NCBI GenBank assembly: GCA_029990175.1
Contig: JARKIP010000053.1
Coordinates: 10,000,001-10,064,000, forward strand
Direction of reading: 5' to 3'
Origin: Petunia secreta
Taxonomy: Eukaryota; Streptophyta; Magnoliopsida; Solanales; Solanaceae
Length of the DNA stretch: 64,000 nt
Each line of letters opens with the position of its first letter. Position 1 is the stretch's first letter. The notes under the pieces were generated by a model that saw nothing but the letters and a program-made list of their open reading frames with translations, did no database searches and was not told where the DNA came from. Below are positions 24,427-35,868 of this stretch, in pieces. The translations under genes and the position numbers were made by a program.

Positions 24427-25870
24427 GAGATTGCTTACTATGATCCGAGATCGCTCTATTACATTGGTGAGCCTGGCACATGGGAAGGAGAGCGGTTGAT
24501 TATTTATCCCGAGGGGGATAACAGGTAAGTATCTTATTTTTGAAGTTCTTATCTATTTAGTAATTAGTTAACGTTTAATTGTTAGTATTTCTATTAATGC
24601 TTCTATTTTTTTTATGTAGCTTTTGCCCCAACACTGATGCTACTCCTTTACCGACGAGATGCATGAGATCTCAATGGAAAGAATCGTGGCCATCCTGGGG
24701 CGCTGTGCCCCCTCAAGTAAAGCAGCTTATAATACAGGCTTTTGAGGTGATAAATATGCATCAGGTTTATTACTAATTGCAGGTTTTTCTAATGATTATG
24801 TTTAAATAAAATATTTTGATGAATATTGCCAGGTTGAGTGTAAGTGGCATCCAGCTCTGGATTATAAAGTCCGTTCTAACTTCCCAAAGAAATGCGGTGA
24901 GTTATTCAAGAACGCAATGTATGTTGCGCGTAAAAAGGGAAAAATGCCCGGCTTCCTCTATGAGCATCAATGGATAGAGTTGCAGCAATATTGGGAGACT
25001 CCCGAATTTAAAAAGAAGAGCGAACAAGGGAAGAAAGTGCGAGCATCAAGTAAGGGTGGATCGCTCCATACCGGTGGCTCAGTTAGCGTTGCGATGCAGA
25101 AGATGCGCTTGGTAAAGTAATTTAATTTATATGAATTACTTAATCGTTTATTTTTTTTATCTAACTTGTTCTCTTCTTCAATTTGTAGGAAAAGAAAGAA
25201 AATCGGACAATTCCAATCTCTGAAATGCACAACATCCGACATATCAAGAGTGATAAAAAGGGCGGAGAAGTCTGGGTCGAGCCCCGCGCAAAAGAGACCT
25301 GGGTAAGTAATTAAATTCAAACTTTTTTCGCGCCAATCCTTCAACTTTTGTACTTTATATTTGTACAGTTGATATATTTCTGTTTTTCAGGAAAGAGCTA
25401 CAAAGGCCGTTGAAGACTGGACCTCGACTCAACAATCTGAATGCGGAAGCAGTACCCCAGTACCGCTAACGCTCGAGCAAGAAACCAATTTATGGTTGGA
25501 AGCGGTCGGAGGATTGAAGAAGGGGTCCGCATATGGCCTTGCAACTCTGTATTCATCTGGCAAGCATAAATCGAACTATTTGGGCTCGTGTTCTACTGCT
25601 CCTTCAAGCTCTGCTACTCCTGCAGAAATGACTCAGATGAAAGAGGAGATCGAAGAGCTGAAAAGACAAAATGAAGCTATGCGCTTAGCACAGGAGGCTC
25701 ATCAAAGAGAAATGCATGAAATGATGCAACAAATCCTCATTAACAAAAAAAAAAAGGCAAAGGAAAGCGTGATAGTTTGGGAAAGCGAAAGAGCAGACGT
25801 CGACACCGTTCGTCGTCTGAGTCTGATGCCGAGTCTAGTTCGGGTTCTAGCCAGTAGTAGTGATAGTTGA
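24427..25870 (+). CDS. CACTA Transposase_24-type protein, multi-exon
   Basis: This resembles the plant Ptta/En/Spm transposase family (PF03004). Visible exons encode YYIGEPGTWEGERLIIYPEG (24430-24523), then WPSWGAVPPQVKQLIIQAFE (24620-24750), VECKWHPALDYKVRSNFPKK onward (24833-25115), MHNIRHIKSDKKGGEVWVEP (25189-25302) and a last exon (25391-25870) with a coiled coil around EMTQMKEEIEELKRQNEAMR. Introns have GT...AG ends, for example GTAAGT after 24523 and at 25303. The family is thought to bind the element or assist transposition. Upstream in-frame stops leave the true start uncertain. Confidence 0.75.
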
Positions 25871-26049
25871 ACCTTAAATTGTTTGTTAAGTTTGTTTGAT
25901 AATTGTAACACTAGAACTAATGTTGAAAGACTTCTTTCTATTGTTGGGCTTTGTTAGCCTTGTTGAATATCGTTTATGAATGTATTTTATCTGATTTTTC
26001 TGCGTGTTGCTGAATTTATAGGTGGTGTAGGGCTAATTTCAGAGTTTAT

Positions 26050-26350
26050 GTTGCAGGTTTTTACAGGTTTTCGACCGACTTTCGGTCGAAAGGTTGGTCA
26101 AAACAATTTACCAACCTTTCGACCGAATTTCGGTCGAAAGGTCCTTCGACCGATATTCGACCGACTTTCGGTCGAAGAACATGTCACTTTAAAAAAAAAA
26201 TGGTCCATGTTCTTCGACCGAAAGTCGGTCGAAGGTCGGTCGACGTTCGACCGAATTTCGGTCGAAGGGCTATTTTCGACCTAATTTGGGTTGACAACCT
26301 CAATCGGTCGAAGTTCGGTCGACTTGTCGACCGTTGTTCGACCGATTTGG
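26050..26350. repeat. CACTA 3' subterminal palindromic repeats
   Basis: There are about ten copies of a short motif, ttcgaccgaaattcggtcgaa and variants, in both orientations. Each unit is itself a near-palindrome. The same motif recurs at the other terminus (53010-53190). In En/Spm, subterminal repeats are the binding sites of the accessory transposon protein, and I infer a similar role. Confidence 0.85.
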
Positions 26351-26380
26351 CGGTCAAAAATCCCTGTTTTTTTAGTAGTG

Positions 26381-26383
26381 GAC
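26381..26383. repeat. CACTA target-site duplication (one copy)
   Basis: GAC here (GTC in reverse) abuts the 26380 terminus and matches GTC at 53219-53221 beside the other terminus. A 3-bp duplication is the CACTA signature. Confidence 0.8.
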
Positions 26384-27140
26384 ATAGCTACTGGAGAAGC
26401 TAATTTTTGTGTGTACATATGCTTCTTGATATCTCATGGTTCTTGCATTGCATCAGAAGACGTCCTTGATCATGGTGATGTGTATCCTTCACACTTTACC
26501 AGATTGGTTTCCTAGCCGATTAGGTACAATGGGAAAATATAGAAAGATTGAGCACATGACCCTTTTTTCAATGGGTAAAACTCATGTTATTCATGCTATT
26601 TTTATAAGCATTTGAGTCCAATTACTTATTATAAGTCAACTCGAGAATATTGTTGAATAGTTATAGTATTTTATTCATACAAAGAAAGATGTCTAATTTA
26701 GCTGGAAAATACTATTGGATTGCTATTTAAAAAAAAAAAAAGATGCCTAATCATCTTTAGACGGTTAAAACTCCTGCTTTTCATGTTAACTTGATAACCA
26801 TTTGAATCCAATCTCACTTTTTCTATAATTTCCATTTTATTAGTAGTGAATTGCTAATTGTTTAAATAATAATGCTTCGTTCTCTCGGTTTGTTTTTGTG
26901 TTGATCCAAATATCAATGAACTCTAAAGAAATTCAAAGGAGTCGAGCTAAATTACTTGCTAATGACATGAATTCCTCATGATGTTTTTGATGATGATGAC
27001 GGTAATTTTAGCTACTGGTGTTAGCATGAGGACGGTAATTTTGTGTAACTATTGTAGATTGCAAAGTTCAACTCTTGCGTAAACTCATCTATTTTACACA
27101 ACTCTTCTTCCTCAACCTTCAAAATTAGCCCCACCCTTAA
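26384..27140 (+). other. Unassigned flank between CACTA and Copia C2
   Basis: AT-rich sequence with no supported gene. Before the inversion it adjoined the Harbinger relic at 53222. Two stretches (26560-26680 and 26690-26830) contain related phrases about atgttattcatgctatttttataagca, which may be an old duplication. Confidence 0.4.
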
Positions 27141-27149
27141 AATGATATA

Positions 27150-28858
27150 TTTTTATTGGCTATGCTCCAAAATGGTTTGGGTATCGACGTTTTGATCAAA
27201 CTGATGGTCGGATTTACGTCTGTTCGTTTTCATGAGAATGAATTCCCTTACTCTTCTATCATTAAGGACTTCTCTAACTCCTCCAAAAATTCTCCCTTAC
27301 AGTTGATGGTCACGTCCTCAATTCTTTGAGTCAATCTTTACCTCTGTGCACACACCCGTCTCTCAGTTAGCATCGTGCAAAATTTCTTTGAAGTCGCGTC
27401 GTCTGAATCATCAACTTCGTTGCATGTACCTTACCTAGTTGCTCCTGAGGGGGCGCCAACCGATCCAGGCACACTCTTGGCTTCACCAATGTTGTCTTCT
27501 ACTGCTCCATCTCCACTGTTTACTTTAGCTAGTACCATGTCCCACCCATATCCATCTTCAGGCACGGCTCAGCCCGGCCCTATGACAATCTCGGCAGCCA
27601 CCTCCTTACCCATTAACTCTTATTCTATGCTAACTCGATCAAAGTGTGGTGTTACCAAGTCCCGTATTATTTTGTCCTTAACTGCTACTGAAGAACATAA
27701 TTCTGAACCTAACACATATGTTAAGGCAGCCAAGCATAAATGTTGGCAAAATGCAATAATAGAAGAATTTAATGTGCTTATACGAAATAAGACTTGGCCG
27801 TTAGTTCTATATAAACCTCGCATGAATTTACTGTCTTGTAAGTGGGTTTATCGAATAAAATATTTTTTAATGGTAAAATTGAATGTCATAAAGCTCGGTT
27901 GGTTGTTAGAGAGTTTGATCAATTAGCGATGTCTGGATTAAGATGACACCTTTAGTCCTTTTGTAAAACCTACCACTATTCGTGTCATTTTGTCTCTTGT
28001 GCATCCTGACTATTCTCGCCATTTTGCAAGTTAACCAAATATTTGTATGGATTAAAATAGGCTCCATGGTGTGGTTTCACAAGTTCAGTAGTCCCCTGTC
28101 TCCCTTGGATTTGCTTGTAGTCGGAGTGATTCCTGGATATTTGTTTATCTCTCCTCTTCAGTTATTTTTTCTTTACTGTTATATGTAGATGATATTGTTT
28201 TTACTGGGAGTTCTCCAGCTTTACTCCATCATATAATATTTCCTCTCTCGCGACAGTTTCCAATGAAGGATCTTGGGGAATACGTTATTTTCTAGGAATG
28301 CAGATTGTGGATAACTCAGAGTCTATGTTTCTATCTCAAGCTAAATATGTTTAGGATCTTTTGTCCAAATTTAATTTCGCTAAACATAACATGTTCGCGC
28401 ACCTTTATCCTTACGCACTACTTTATTGTTGATAAATGGGAAATTATTGTCAGACCCTTCTGCTTATCGCAGTATGGTAGGTGCCTTGCATTACTTGACT
28501 ATGATTATAGCTAAAATAGCTTATGTAGTTATTTTTGTTTCTCAGTTTATGCATGTTGCTCATTCTGCTCATCTTTCTACTGTGCAGCGCATTGCCAGAT
28601 ACTTGCAGTGCACCCCGGACCATGGACTTGTGCTGACACCGACGAAGGATTTTTCCTTGATGGTTGCTCATTCGGACGTAAACTGGGTTGGCTGCCCAAA
28701 TATATCTCGATCTACCTGTAGTATGCCATTTTTCTTGTCCGAACCTAGTTTCTTGGCGCTCACAGAAGCAACCAATGTTGTCCATTCAAGCTTCTGTCGT
28801 GTTGTGGCATATACTGTTACTGAGACCCTATGGTTTACTATTTATTTGTTGATTTAAG
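27150..28858 (+). pseudogene. Decayed Ty1/Copia C2 pol fragment
   Basis: Copia pol is recognisable through many lesions: the integrase C-terminal core (APKWFGYRRFDQTDGRIYV, near 27165-27225), the RT entry block (AAKHKCWQNAIIEEFNVLIR, then KTWPLV and CKWVYRIK, 27725-27865), further RT in broken frames to 28400, and the RNase H tether (DPSAYRSMVGALHYL near 28455; LQCTPDHGLVL near 28605). The 5' part is missing. It ends at 28888, where the Tat element is inserted, and resumes at 39652. Confidence 0.85.
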
Positions 28859-28883
28859 TGTTCTTGTGATAATATCTCTACTA

Positions 28884-28888
28884 CATAT
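28884..28888. repeat. Target-site duplication of the Tat element (left)
   Basis: CATAT directly before the TG of the left LTR matches CATAT at 39652-39656 directly after the CA of the right LTR. Confidence 0.9.
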
Positions 28889-29444
28889 TGTATTGGGTGA
28901 AAATTGTCGTCTTCGGTCAGCACCTCGGGATAGTAGACCGAAGAGAAAACGAGCTGATGCTCCAAAGAGAAGCGATTAAACTCGCGATTAAGTCACCGAA
29001 GCCAAGTTCCAACAATGCAACCGAAGGCAAGTTGGACACCGAGCTTTGGTGACACGCCCTCCTATCCGAACAGTAAGGTCAGATAACCGAAGCCTTGCGA
29101 CCAAGCTTCGGTAATCACCTCGGTTCCAGCGCCTTTGCAGCCCACTACTCTGCCCCACTAACTTCTCCATATTAATGTCCAGATCGTGGGAAATGTACTA
29201 GCTGATGGTGGAGAACGTGGGCAAGGCTCTTAGGCCTATAAATAGTAGTTCATTTTGTATCATAGGCATCCAGAAATTTGTACTGAAACGCTGCCCAAAT
29301 TTGTAATCACATTCATATATTGAAATACAGTTATTTCCCCGCATTTACATCCTTTTCGCGTATTATTACAGCTTTGATACGAAGAATTCCTTATATTCGA
29401 ATCCAAATTCGATTTGTACACCTAAACTGATTTAGGCCCATACA
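28889..29444 (+). repeat. 5' LTR of the Tat element
   Basis: The LTR runs TGTATTGGGTG...GGCCCATACA. A TATA box, TATAAATA, lies at 29237-29244. The first half is rich in a ccgaag-type motif that also recurs through the internal region. Confidence 0.93.
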
Positions 29445-29447
29445 AAT

Positions 29448-29465
29448 TGGTGCCGTCTGTGGGGA
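29448..29465 (+). promoter_or_regulatory. Primer binding site of the Tat element
   Basis: TGGTGCCGTCTGTGGGGA begins three bases after the LTR end. Position and TGG start fit a tRNA primer site. The tRNA was not identified. Confidence 0.75.
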
Positions 29466-29536
29466 TATAAGCAGTAACGCTTTGTTCCAAAGTTTCACGT
29501 CCATTTTTTGTCAAAAGTTTACGATTCAACAACGTT

Positions 29537-31743
29537 ATGGCTGATCACAGCGGTAACAATAACGAACGGGCTGACGTTCCGTTGAACCAGCAGCCCATCG
29601 CACCAATGACGACTGAAGAATTCCAGATGTATGTTGTCACTACGCTAAGAGCTCTCCAAAGTAAACAGGATGAGCAGGCAAGCATTAATGCCGAATTTCG
29701 AGCTTCGTTAGAGGCGAGGAATAGTGCTGACCCAAACAGCACCCAGCCTTCAGCTCCTGGTGGAGGCATCCCGCTCTTCGTTCCTCCGGGCGCGATAACA
29801 GGGGGACCTCACAACGGGGCCACGTCTGGGGGCTCGGGGAACAACCCAACCGCCACACCACATTTCGGGATGGTTCCCACTGTGGCGGAGACAACGTCCT
29901 CGGTTGACGTTGAGAGTATGAGCAGGGAAATCGAGGCTCGCATCGAGGCGCGCGTGGAAAAGCGCCTCGAAGGCGTGCCAGGGATAACGAAGGAGGAAGA
30001 CGACCTCGACATTGATCAATACAGGGAGCAGCCCTATAAGCCCGAAGCGGCTCCAGCCCCAACTCCCCCGGGCTTCAAACTCATATTCTTGAAAAACTAC
30101 GATGGGACCACCAATCCCAAAGAGCACATAAGAGAATATATGGCTATGGTGAAGAGCAACGACTTAACGGCTACGCAGCTCGAGTCGATGTTCTTGAAGA
30201 AATTTGGCCAGTCGTTAGAGAAAGGGGCCCTTCGGTGGTATTTGTGCCTGCCGGCGGGGTCGATCTCCTCATTAAGGAAATATCCAGCGCTTTTGTCAAG
30301 GCACACACCGGGGCACAAAAGATCTTCCAAAGGAAGGAGGACATATGTGAAGTAAAACAAAAGCCCGGTGAACCACTTAAAGAATTTCTTGAGCGATTCC
30401 ACGCTGAGTACATGGAATTGCCTCGGATGGATGATACCTTGGCTATCATGGCATTTGAAAAGGGTATCAATAGTCGCAATTCCGACGCTGTCGCTGAATT
30501 GCACAAAGAGCTACAACAATATCAGGTCCTGACGTGGGAGGATCTGCATAGGCGAACTTACTCCAAAATCAGATTGGAGGAAGCTGAGTTCAAAAACCGA
30601 GGTTACTATCAACGTAACCGAGGTGAATCTTCAAATCGCGCCGAGGCGCCACGAAGTAACTCGAAGGAGAGGTATGAACCTTACGCCCCGACGAGGCAGC
30701 ATGTCAGCCAGAGGTTGGGGAACACCCTCGGTAATTCATACCCAACCTCTCACATAAGCCAAAGGCTCGGAGGGAAGGTTCGACCCAATGTGAACCAAAG
30801 AAACCCCTCAAGCTCCGCTTCGGTCCCAAAAAAGGATCTACCCTGGATCCAAGATTATAACTTCAACATATCGACCTCGGAGCTGGTCAATGTTGTCAAG
30901 GGGACAGCCGGGGTAAGGACCCCAGCAGATAAAAGAGACCACAATCTGCATTGTGAATTCCACGCAGATTATGGCCATAGGACCGAGGATTGCAAAGCTT
31001 TGCACCTCGAGGTAGCTCACCTGCTGAAGAAGGGAGTTTTGGCCGACTTTCTCACTGATAAAGGGAAAGATAATTTTTCCAAAAACCGAGGTGATGGACA
31101 ACCACCTCGAGCTCCACCCCCGGAAAGAGTAGTGAACGTTATAACCGGGGGGTCAGAGGTGAACGGCGTGAACTTCGCCGCGGCCAAAAAAATTGCCAAG
31201 CTCTCCATCACCATGGAAAAAAGAACCCGAGTTGGAGGCTCGGGTAAAGATATTGTGTTCGACGACGATGGCTGTGATGGGATGATGTTTCCTCATCACG
31301 ACGCTCTAGTTATCATGCTGAGGATCAACGACTCTGACATCAAAAGAGTCTTGATCGACCCCGGTAGCTCAGTTAATATAATCAGCTACGGGGCGGTTAA
31401 AAAGATGTGGTTGAAGGGGGAAGTTGTTCCTAAGTCAACAGTGTTAGCTGGCTTCAACAACTCCACGGAGAAAACGTTGGGTGAGATCACACTCAAAACA
31501 TTCACCGAGGGGGTTACCAAAGAAACACTGTTCCAAGTCATGCCCGAGGATCTAGCCTACAACGTGATCCTCGGAAGGCCATGGATCCACTCCATGGAAG
31601 CTGTCCCCTCCACCTTGCATCAAGTGATTAAATTCCCTACACCTTGGGGAGTTCGATCAATCAAAGGGGAGCAACGAGTAGCAAGGGAGTGCTATTCGGT
31701 TGCATTAAAGAGTGGAGTCGCCCCGGTCGGGCCAAAGCAATAG
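29537..31743 (+). pseudogene. Tat gag-protease, one frameshift
   Basis: Gag begins at 29537 (MADHSGNNNERADVP), follows the LTR and PBS closely, and has a Pro/Gly-rich linker and a coiled region (EARIEARVEKRLEG). The Gag core spans about 30060-30600, with a frame change between 30235 and 30355 inside the CLPAGSIS block, so two frames overlap. The second frame continues the core (EFLERFHAEYMELPRMDD), a CX2HX5HX4C motif (CEFHADYGHRTEDC, near 30955) and the aspartic protease. The protease active site reads LIDPGSS (31351-31371). It ends at a TAG at 31741-31743, in frame with pol. Confidence 0.9.
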
Positions 31744-34700
31744 CAACGACAGGAATTGGGGTCAAGCGGGGAGGACGCCCGAAGAGAAATCGAAAAGGTT
31801 CCAGCCTGTATCCAAGAGCCTTGGAAACAAAAGGCCGAGGACTCAACTATTGAAGAACTGGAATCCTTCACTCTATTGAAAAATTTCCCCGATAGGAAAG
31901 TGTTTATCGGCTCGGAGTTGGACCCGGAGTCGAAAAAGGCGATTATAAAAGTTTTGAAGTACAACCATGATTGTTTTGCTTGGTCACATTCAGACATGAC
32001 GGGTATCGATCCGGAGATCATGACCCACAAGCTGAATGTGGATCCAAAATTTACCCCGGTGAAGCAGAAGAAAAGACCTCACGCCGGGGTCAAAAAGAAG
32101 GCGATCGAGGACGAAACCGCCAAATTACAAGAAAACGGCTTCATTAGAGAAGTAAAATACCCCGAGTGGCTAGCCAATGTTGTGGTTGTACCGAAGAAGA
32201 ATGGCAAGTGGAGGATGTGTGTAGATTACACTGACCTGAACAAAGCTTGCCCTAAAGATTCATATCCATTGCCACAAATTGATAGGTTAATAGACTCCAC
32301 GGCTTGACATAAACTATTGACCTTCTTGGATGCATATTCGGGCTATAATCAAATCCTCATGGACCCGAAGGACGAAGAGAAGACCTCGTTCATCACTGAC
32401 CGAGGTACCTTCTGTTACAAAGTGATGCCTTTCGGTCTGAAGAATGCCGGGGCGACATACCAAAGGTTGGTGTGTCGCATGTTTAAAGAATATATTGGAA
32501 AGTCTATGGAAGTCTACATAGACGAATATGCACATCAAATCGATCCAAATGGAGGATCATTTGAACCATCTGAGGGAAGCCTTTGCTGTGTTGAGGCAAT
32601 ACGGTATGAAATTGAACCCTGAGAAGTGCGCCTTCGGCGTAGGATCATGCAAATTCTTGGGTTTCATTGTCTTGGAACGAGGAATCGAGGCCAACCCAGA
32701 TAAAATCAGAGCTATTGAGGAGATCCCCGAGGAGCTAACTGGGGTAAAAGAAGTTCAACGCTTGACTAGCCGAGTCGCTGCCTCGAGTCGCTTCATTTCA
32801 AGGTCCTCGGAGCGATGCCACAAGTTCTTCTCCATTTTGAGGAAAAACAATCACTTCGAGTGGACACCGGAGTGCAAACAAGCGTTGAAATATTTGAAAG
32901 AATATTTGGCTAACGCATCGTTGCTTGCCAAGCCAAAAGAAGGAGAGACATTGCTGGTCTACTTGGCGGTGCCCGAGGTGTCAGTCAGCACTGTGCTAGT
33001 TCGGGAGGAAGATGGCAAACAACAGCCCATCTATTATGTGAGCAAGACACTCCTCGACGCTGAAACCAGGTACCCACACTTGGAGAAATTATCACTTGCT
33101 TTACTTGTCACTGCTCGGAAACTACGACCCTATTTTCAATGTCACCCAATAGCAGTAGTTTCAACTTTCCCCTTAAGAAATATACTGCACAAACCGGAGT
33201 TATCGGGGAGGTTATCCAAATGGGCGGTCGAGTTAAGTGAGTATGACATTACTTACCAACCTCGGACTGCCATTAAGTCTCAAGTCTTGGCAGACTTCGT
33301 GGCTGATTTTAGTATTGGAATTTTGCCCGAGGCGGAAAAGGAAAACTCCATGGCAAAAGGAACCTCTTCGGGACTGTGGATACTTTACACCGATGGGGCA
33401 ACGAACTCCAAAGGTTCGGGGTTAGGCATAGTCTTAAGAGCACCAACCGGGGAAAAGGTCAGGCATTCGGTTCGGTTCAAAAAAGTAACCAACAACGAAG
33501 CGGAATATGAGGCAGCACTAGCAGGCCTGGAGCTGGCTAAAGAAATGGGGGTTGAAAGAATCGAACTGAGATGTGATTCACAATTGGTAGTGAACCAGAT
33601 CCTCTGTGATTATACGGCTCGGGAGCCCAGAATACAGCTCTACTTGGATCGAGCACAAAGGATCTTGTCACAATTCCAAGAATGGCAAGTTAAACAAGTG
33701 CCTCGGGAGGAGAATACCGAGGCTGATGCTTTGGCGAATCTTGGTTCGGCGATCGATGAAACCCACTCGGGGACTGACTCAGTGGTTCGGTTGCTATCTG
33801 CACAAATGAGGGAGATGAAATTGCAAGTTAATTCAGTGGATAACCGATGGGATTGGCGAAGTAAGTTCATCTCCTATTTCGAATCGGGGACTGTCCCCCA
33901 AGATAAAAAAGAAGCAAGGAAGTTGAGGACCCAAGCAGCCTCGTACCACTTGATCGAGGGCAACTTATACAAAAGGTTGTACTGCGGCCCGATGGCCAAG
34001 TGTTTGGGTCCCGAGAAGGCAAGATACGTGATGGCTGAAGTGCATGAAGGCGAGTGTGGCAACCACTCGGGGGGAAAGTCCTTGGTGTGTAAGCTATTAA
34101 GAGCTGGGTATTATTGGCCCACAATTAGTGCCGATGTAAAGGCCTTCGTGCAGAAATATGATAAGTGCCAGCGCCATGGGCGGATGATCCACCAACAGAC
34201 CGAGTCTTTACATTCAGTGGTATCGCCATGGCCCTTCATGAAATGGGGAATGGACGTCGTCGGACCATTGCCCAAAGGAAAAGGTGGTGTTCGTTTCATC
34301 TTAGTATTAACCGATTACTTCACAAAATGGGTGGAAGCGGCGGCTCTCACCGAAGTAAAGCAAAAGCAAGTAATCGACTTCATCAAAAAGAATATCATCT
34401 ACAGGTTCGGCGTCCCAAGAGAAATTGCTTGCGACAACGGTAATCAATTCATGGGAGCAGCCATCACTGATTTTTTCAAGCAATGGGGGATCAAAAGAAT
34501 TGCCTCGACTCCCTATCACCCAAGTGCCAATGGCCAAGCTGAGTCTTCGAACAGAATCATAATTGAAAATTTGAAGAAAAGACTCGACGAGAAGAAAGGT
34601 CCTTGGCCCGAGGAGTTGCCCGGGGTGCTATGGGCCATGCGAACAACGGAGAAGAACAGCACCGGTGAGACTCCTTTCTCACTAGCCCATGGCATGGATT

Positions 34701-35089
34701 CCCTCATCCCTGTAGAAGTGGGCGAACCAAGTCTTCGGTACGCTCACACTGCCGAAGACGCCAACCAAGAGGCAATGCGTATAGAGCTAGATTTGCTCGA
34801 AGAGAAACGGGAATTGGCTTTGGTTCGGCTAGTTGCCCAAAAAAGGCAGATCGAGGCTTACCTCAATAGGAAAGCCAAAATTAGGGACTTCAAGGTTGGA
34901 GATTATGTGTTGAAAACTATGAACCAGTCAACAAAGGAAGACAACAGGGGGAAGCTTATTGCAAATTGGGAAGGACCCTACAGAGTCAAAGCAATCATTG
35001 GAAAAGGCTCTTATCAAATTGAGTCTCTTCAAGGAGAACCCGAACCTCTGAATTGGAACATCTCCAATCTGAAGCGATACTACTTCTAG
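31744..35089 (+). pseudogene. Tat pol: reverse transcriptase, RNase H, integrase
   Basis: RT blocks are WLANVVVVPKKNGKWRMCVD (32167-32226) and TFLDAYSGYNQILMDPKDEE (32317 on). Lesions are a TGA at 32305-32307 where relatives have Gly, and a one-base insertion in the catalytic motif (YID, then the frame shifts, 32515-32527). The next frame (32528-35089, 853 codons) gives the RT thumb, RNase H (ILYTDGATNSKGSGLGIVLR near 33380; ELRCDSQLVVNQIL near 33565) and integrase (NHSGGKSL; GMDVVGPLPKGKGGVRFILV; ACDNGNQF; SANGQAESSN). The integrase zinc site reads YDKC where relatives have CDKC, so one Cys is lost. The C-terminus ends NLKRYYF. Confidence 0.93.
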
Positions 35090-35868
35090 CCGAGGTAAAT
35101 ACTTTTCATTCTTTTTTAAATTAAACAGCCCCTAGCCGAACAACGCTCCCATGGCATTGATAGAAAATGTGCTAACTTACTCCTCGTTCCATCTTTTTGC
35201 TTGACCTTTTCAGGAAGCGAATCGAACTGTTTTCAGTGCTCGGATCTTCATCAAGATTCAAAACCGAACACTGGGGGGGGGGGGGGGAGAGTGAGAAGGG
35301 TTGATATCAAGGTCGACATCGAGCCTCCCAACCGAAGCTTATCTATCCGACAACCGGGGACGTACACCCGAGGATTAGATTTAGTACATTGTAAATTAGC
35401 CCGATAGCGGCGTATTGTTAGTTTGCTTTTATTGAAAATTTGTTTTTCACCCAAGGTCCGCTTCAACTTGGTTTTTATGTAAATAGCCCACTTCCGGCTT
35501 GTTGATATCAATAAAATTACTTTGGTTTCATTCATTTTGTCTGTGTGAATCTTACACTCCGAAGCTGCACAATGCATCGACTCGAGGACGAGACGTCGTC
35601 CTAAGTTTGCATCGATTAAATTCGTTTTAAGTCTTGCAAGCTATTTATTCTTAACGAAGTGTTCGGTATTTGCAAAGGCCAACATTCAAGACAAAAGTGC
35701 GAACGATCAATTTCCACTAAAAGGCCCGAAGGCTGAAAGACATTTACATTAAAAAGGACCCGAAGGTCCAAAGCTATGCATATACGAAAGCCCGAAGGCT
35801 AATATCCAAAAAGGCACGTAGGCCCAAAAACAAAATAAAAACATCAAAGTGTTTGCAAAACACTAAGG
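35090..35868 (+). other. Tat spacer between pol and the antisense gene
   Basis: Non-coding. It contains a run of 15 G at 35273-35287 and, at 35720-35830, three or four copies of a short aaaaaggcccgaaggc-type repeat. It should hold the 3' ends of both converging transcripts (pol from the left, antisense gene from the right). An aataaa-like signal for pol is at 35509. Confidence 0.5.

Larger units (their letters stand above)
20552..26380 (+). mobile_element. CACTA (En/Spm-type) transposon, 3' portion (5' end at 52099-53218)
   Basis: This segment carries a TNP2-type transposase and a second plant-transposase gene, then ends in subterminal repeats and the terminus ...CTGTTTTTTTAGTAGTG (26380). 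Read in reverse this begins CACTACTAAAAAAACAG, a CACTA terminal repeat. The left edge at 20552 is not a transposon end. It is a break in G2 sequence, and the missing 5' terminus lies at 53218. Total length after rejoining is about 6.95 kb. Confidence 0.9.

Noticed and set aside
29545..30506. Minus-strand ORFs opposite Tat gag (up to 135 codons)
   Set aside because: They are shadows of gag codons on the other strand, with no splice structure and no family resemblance.
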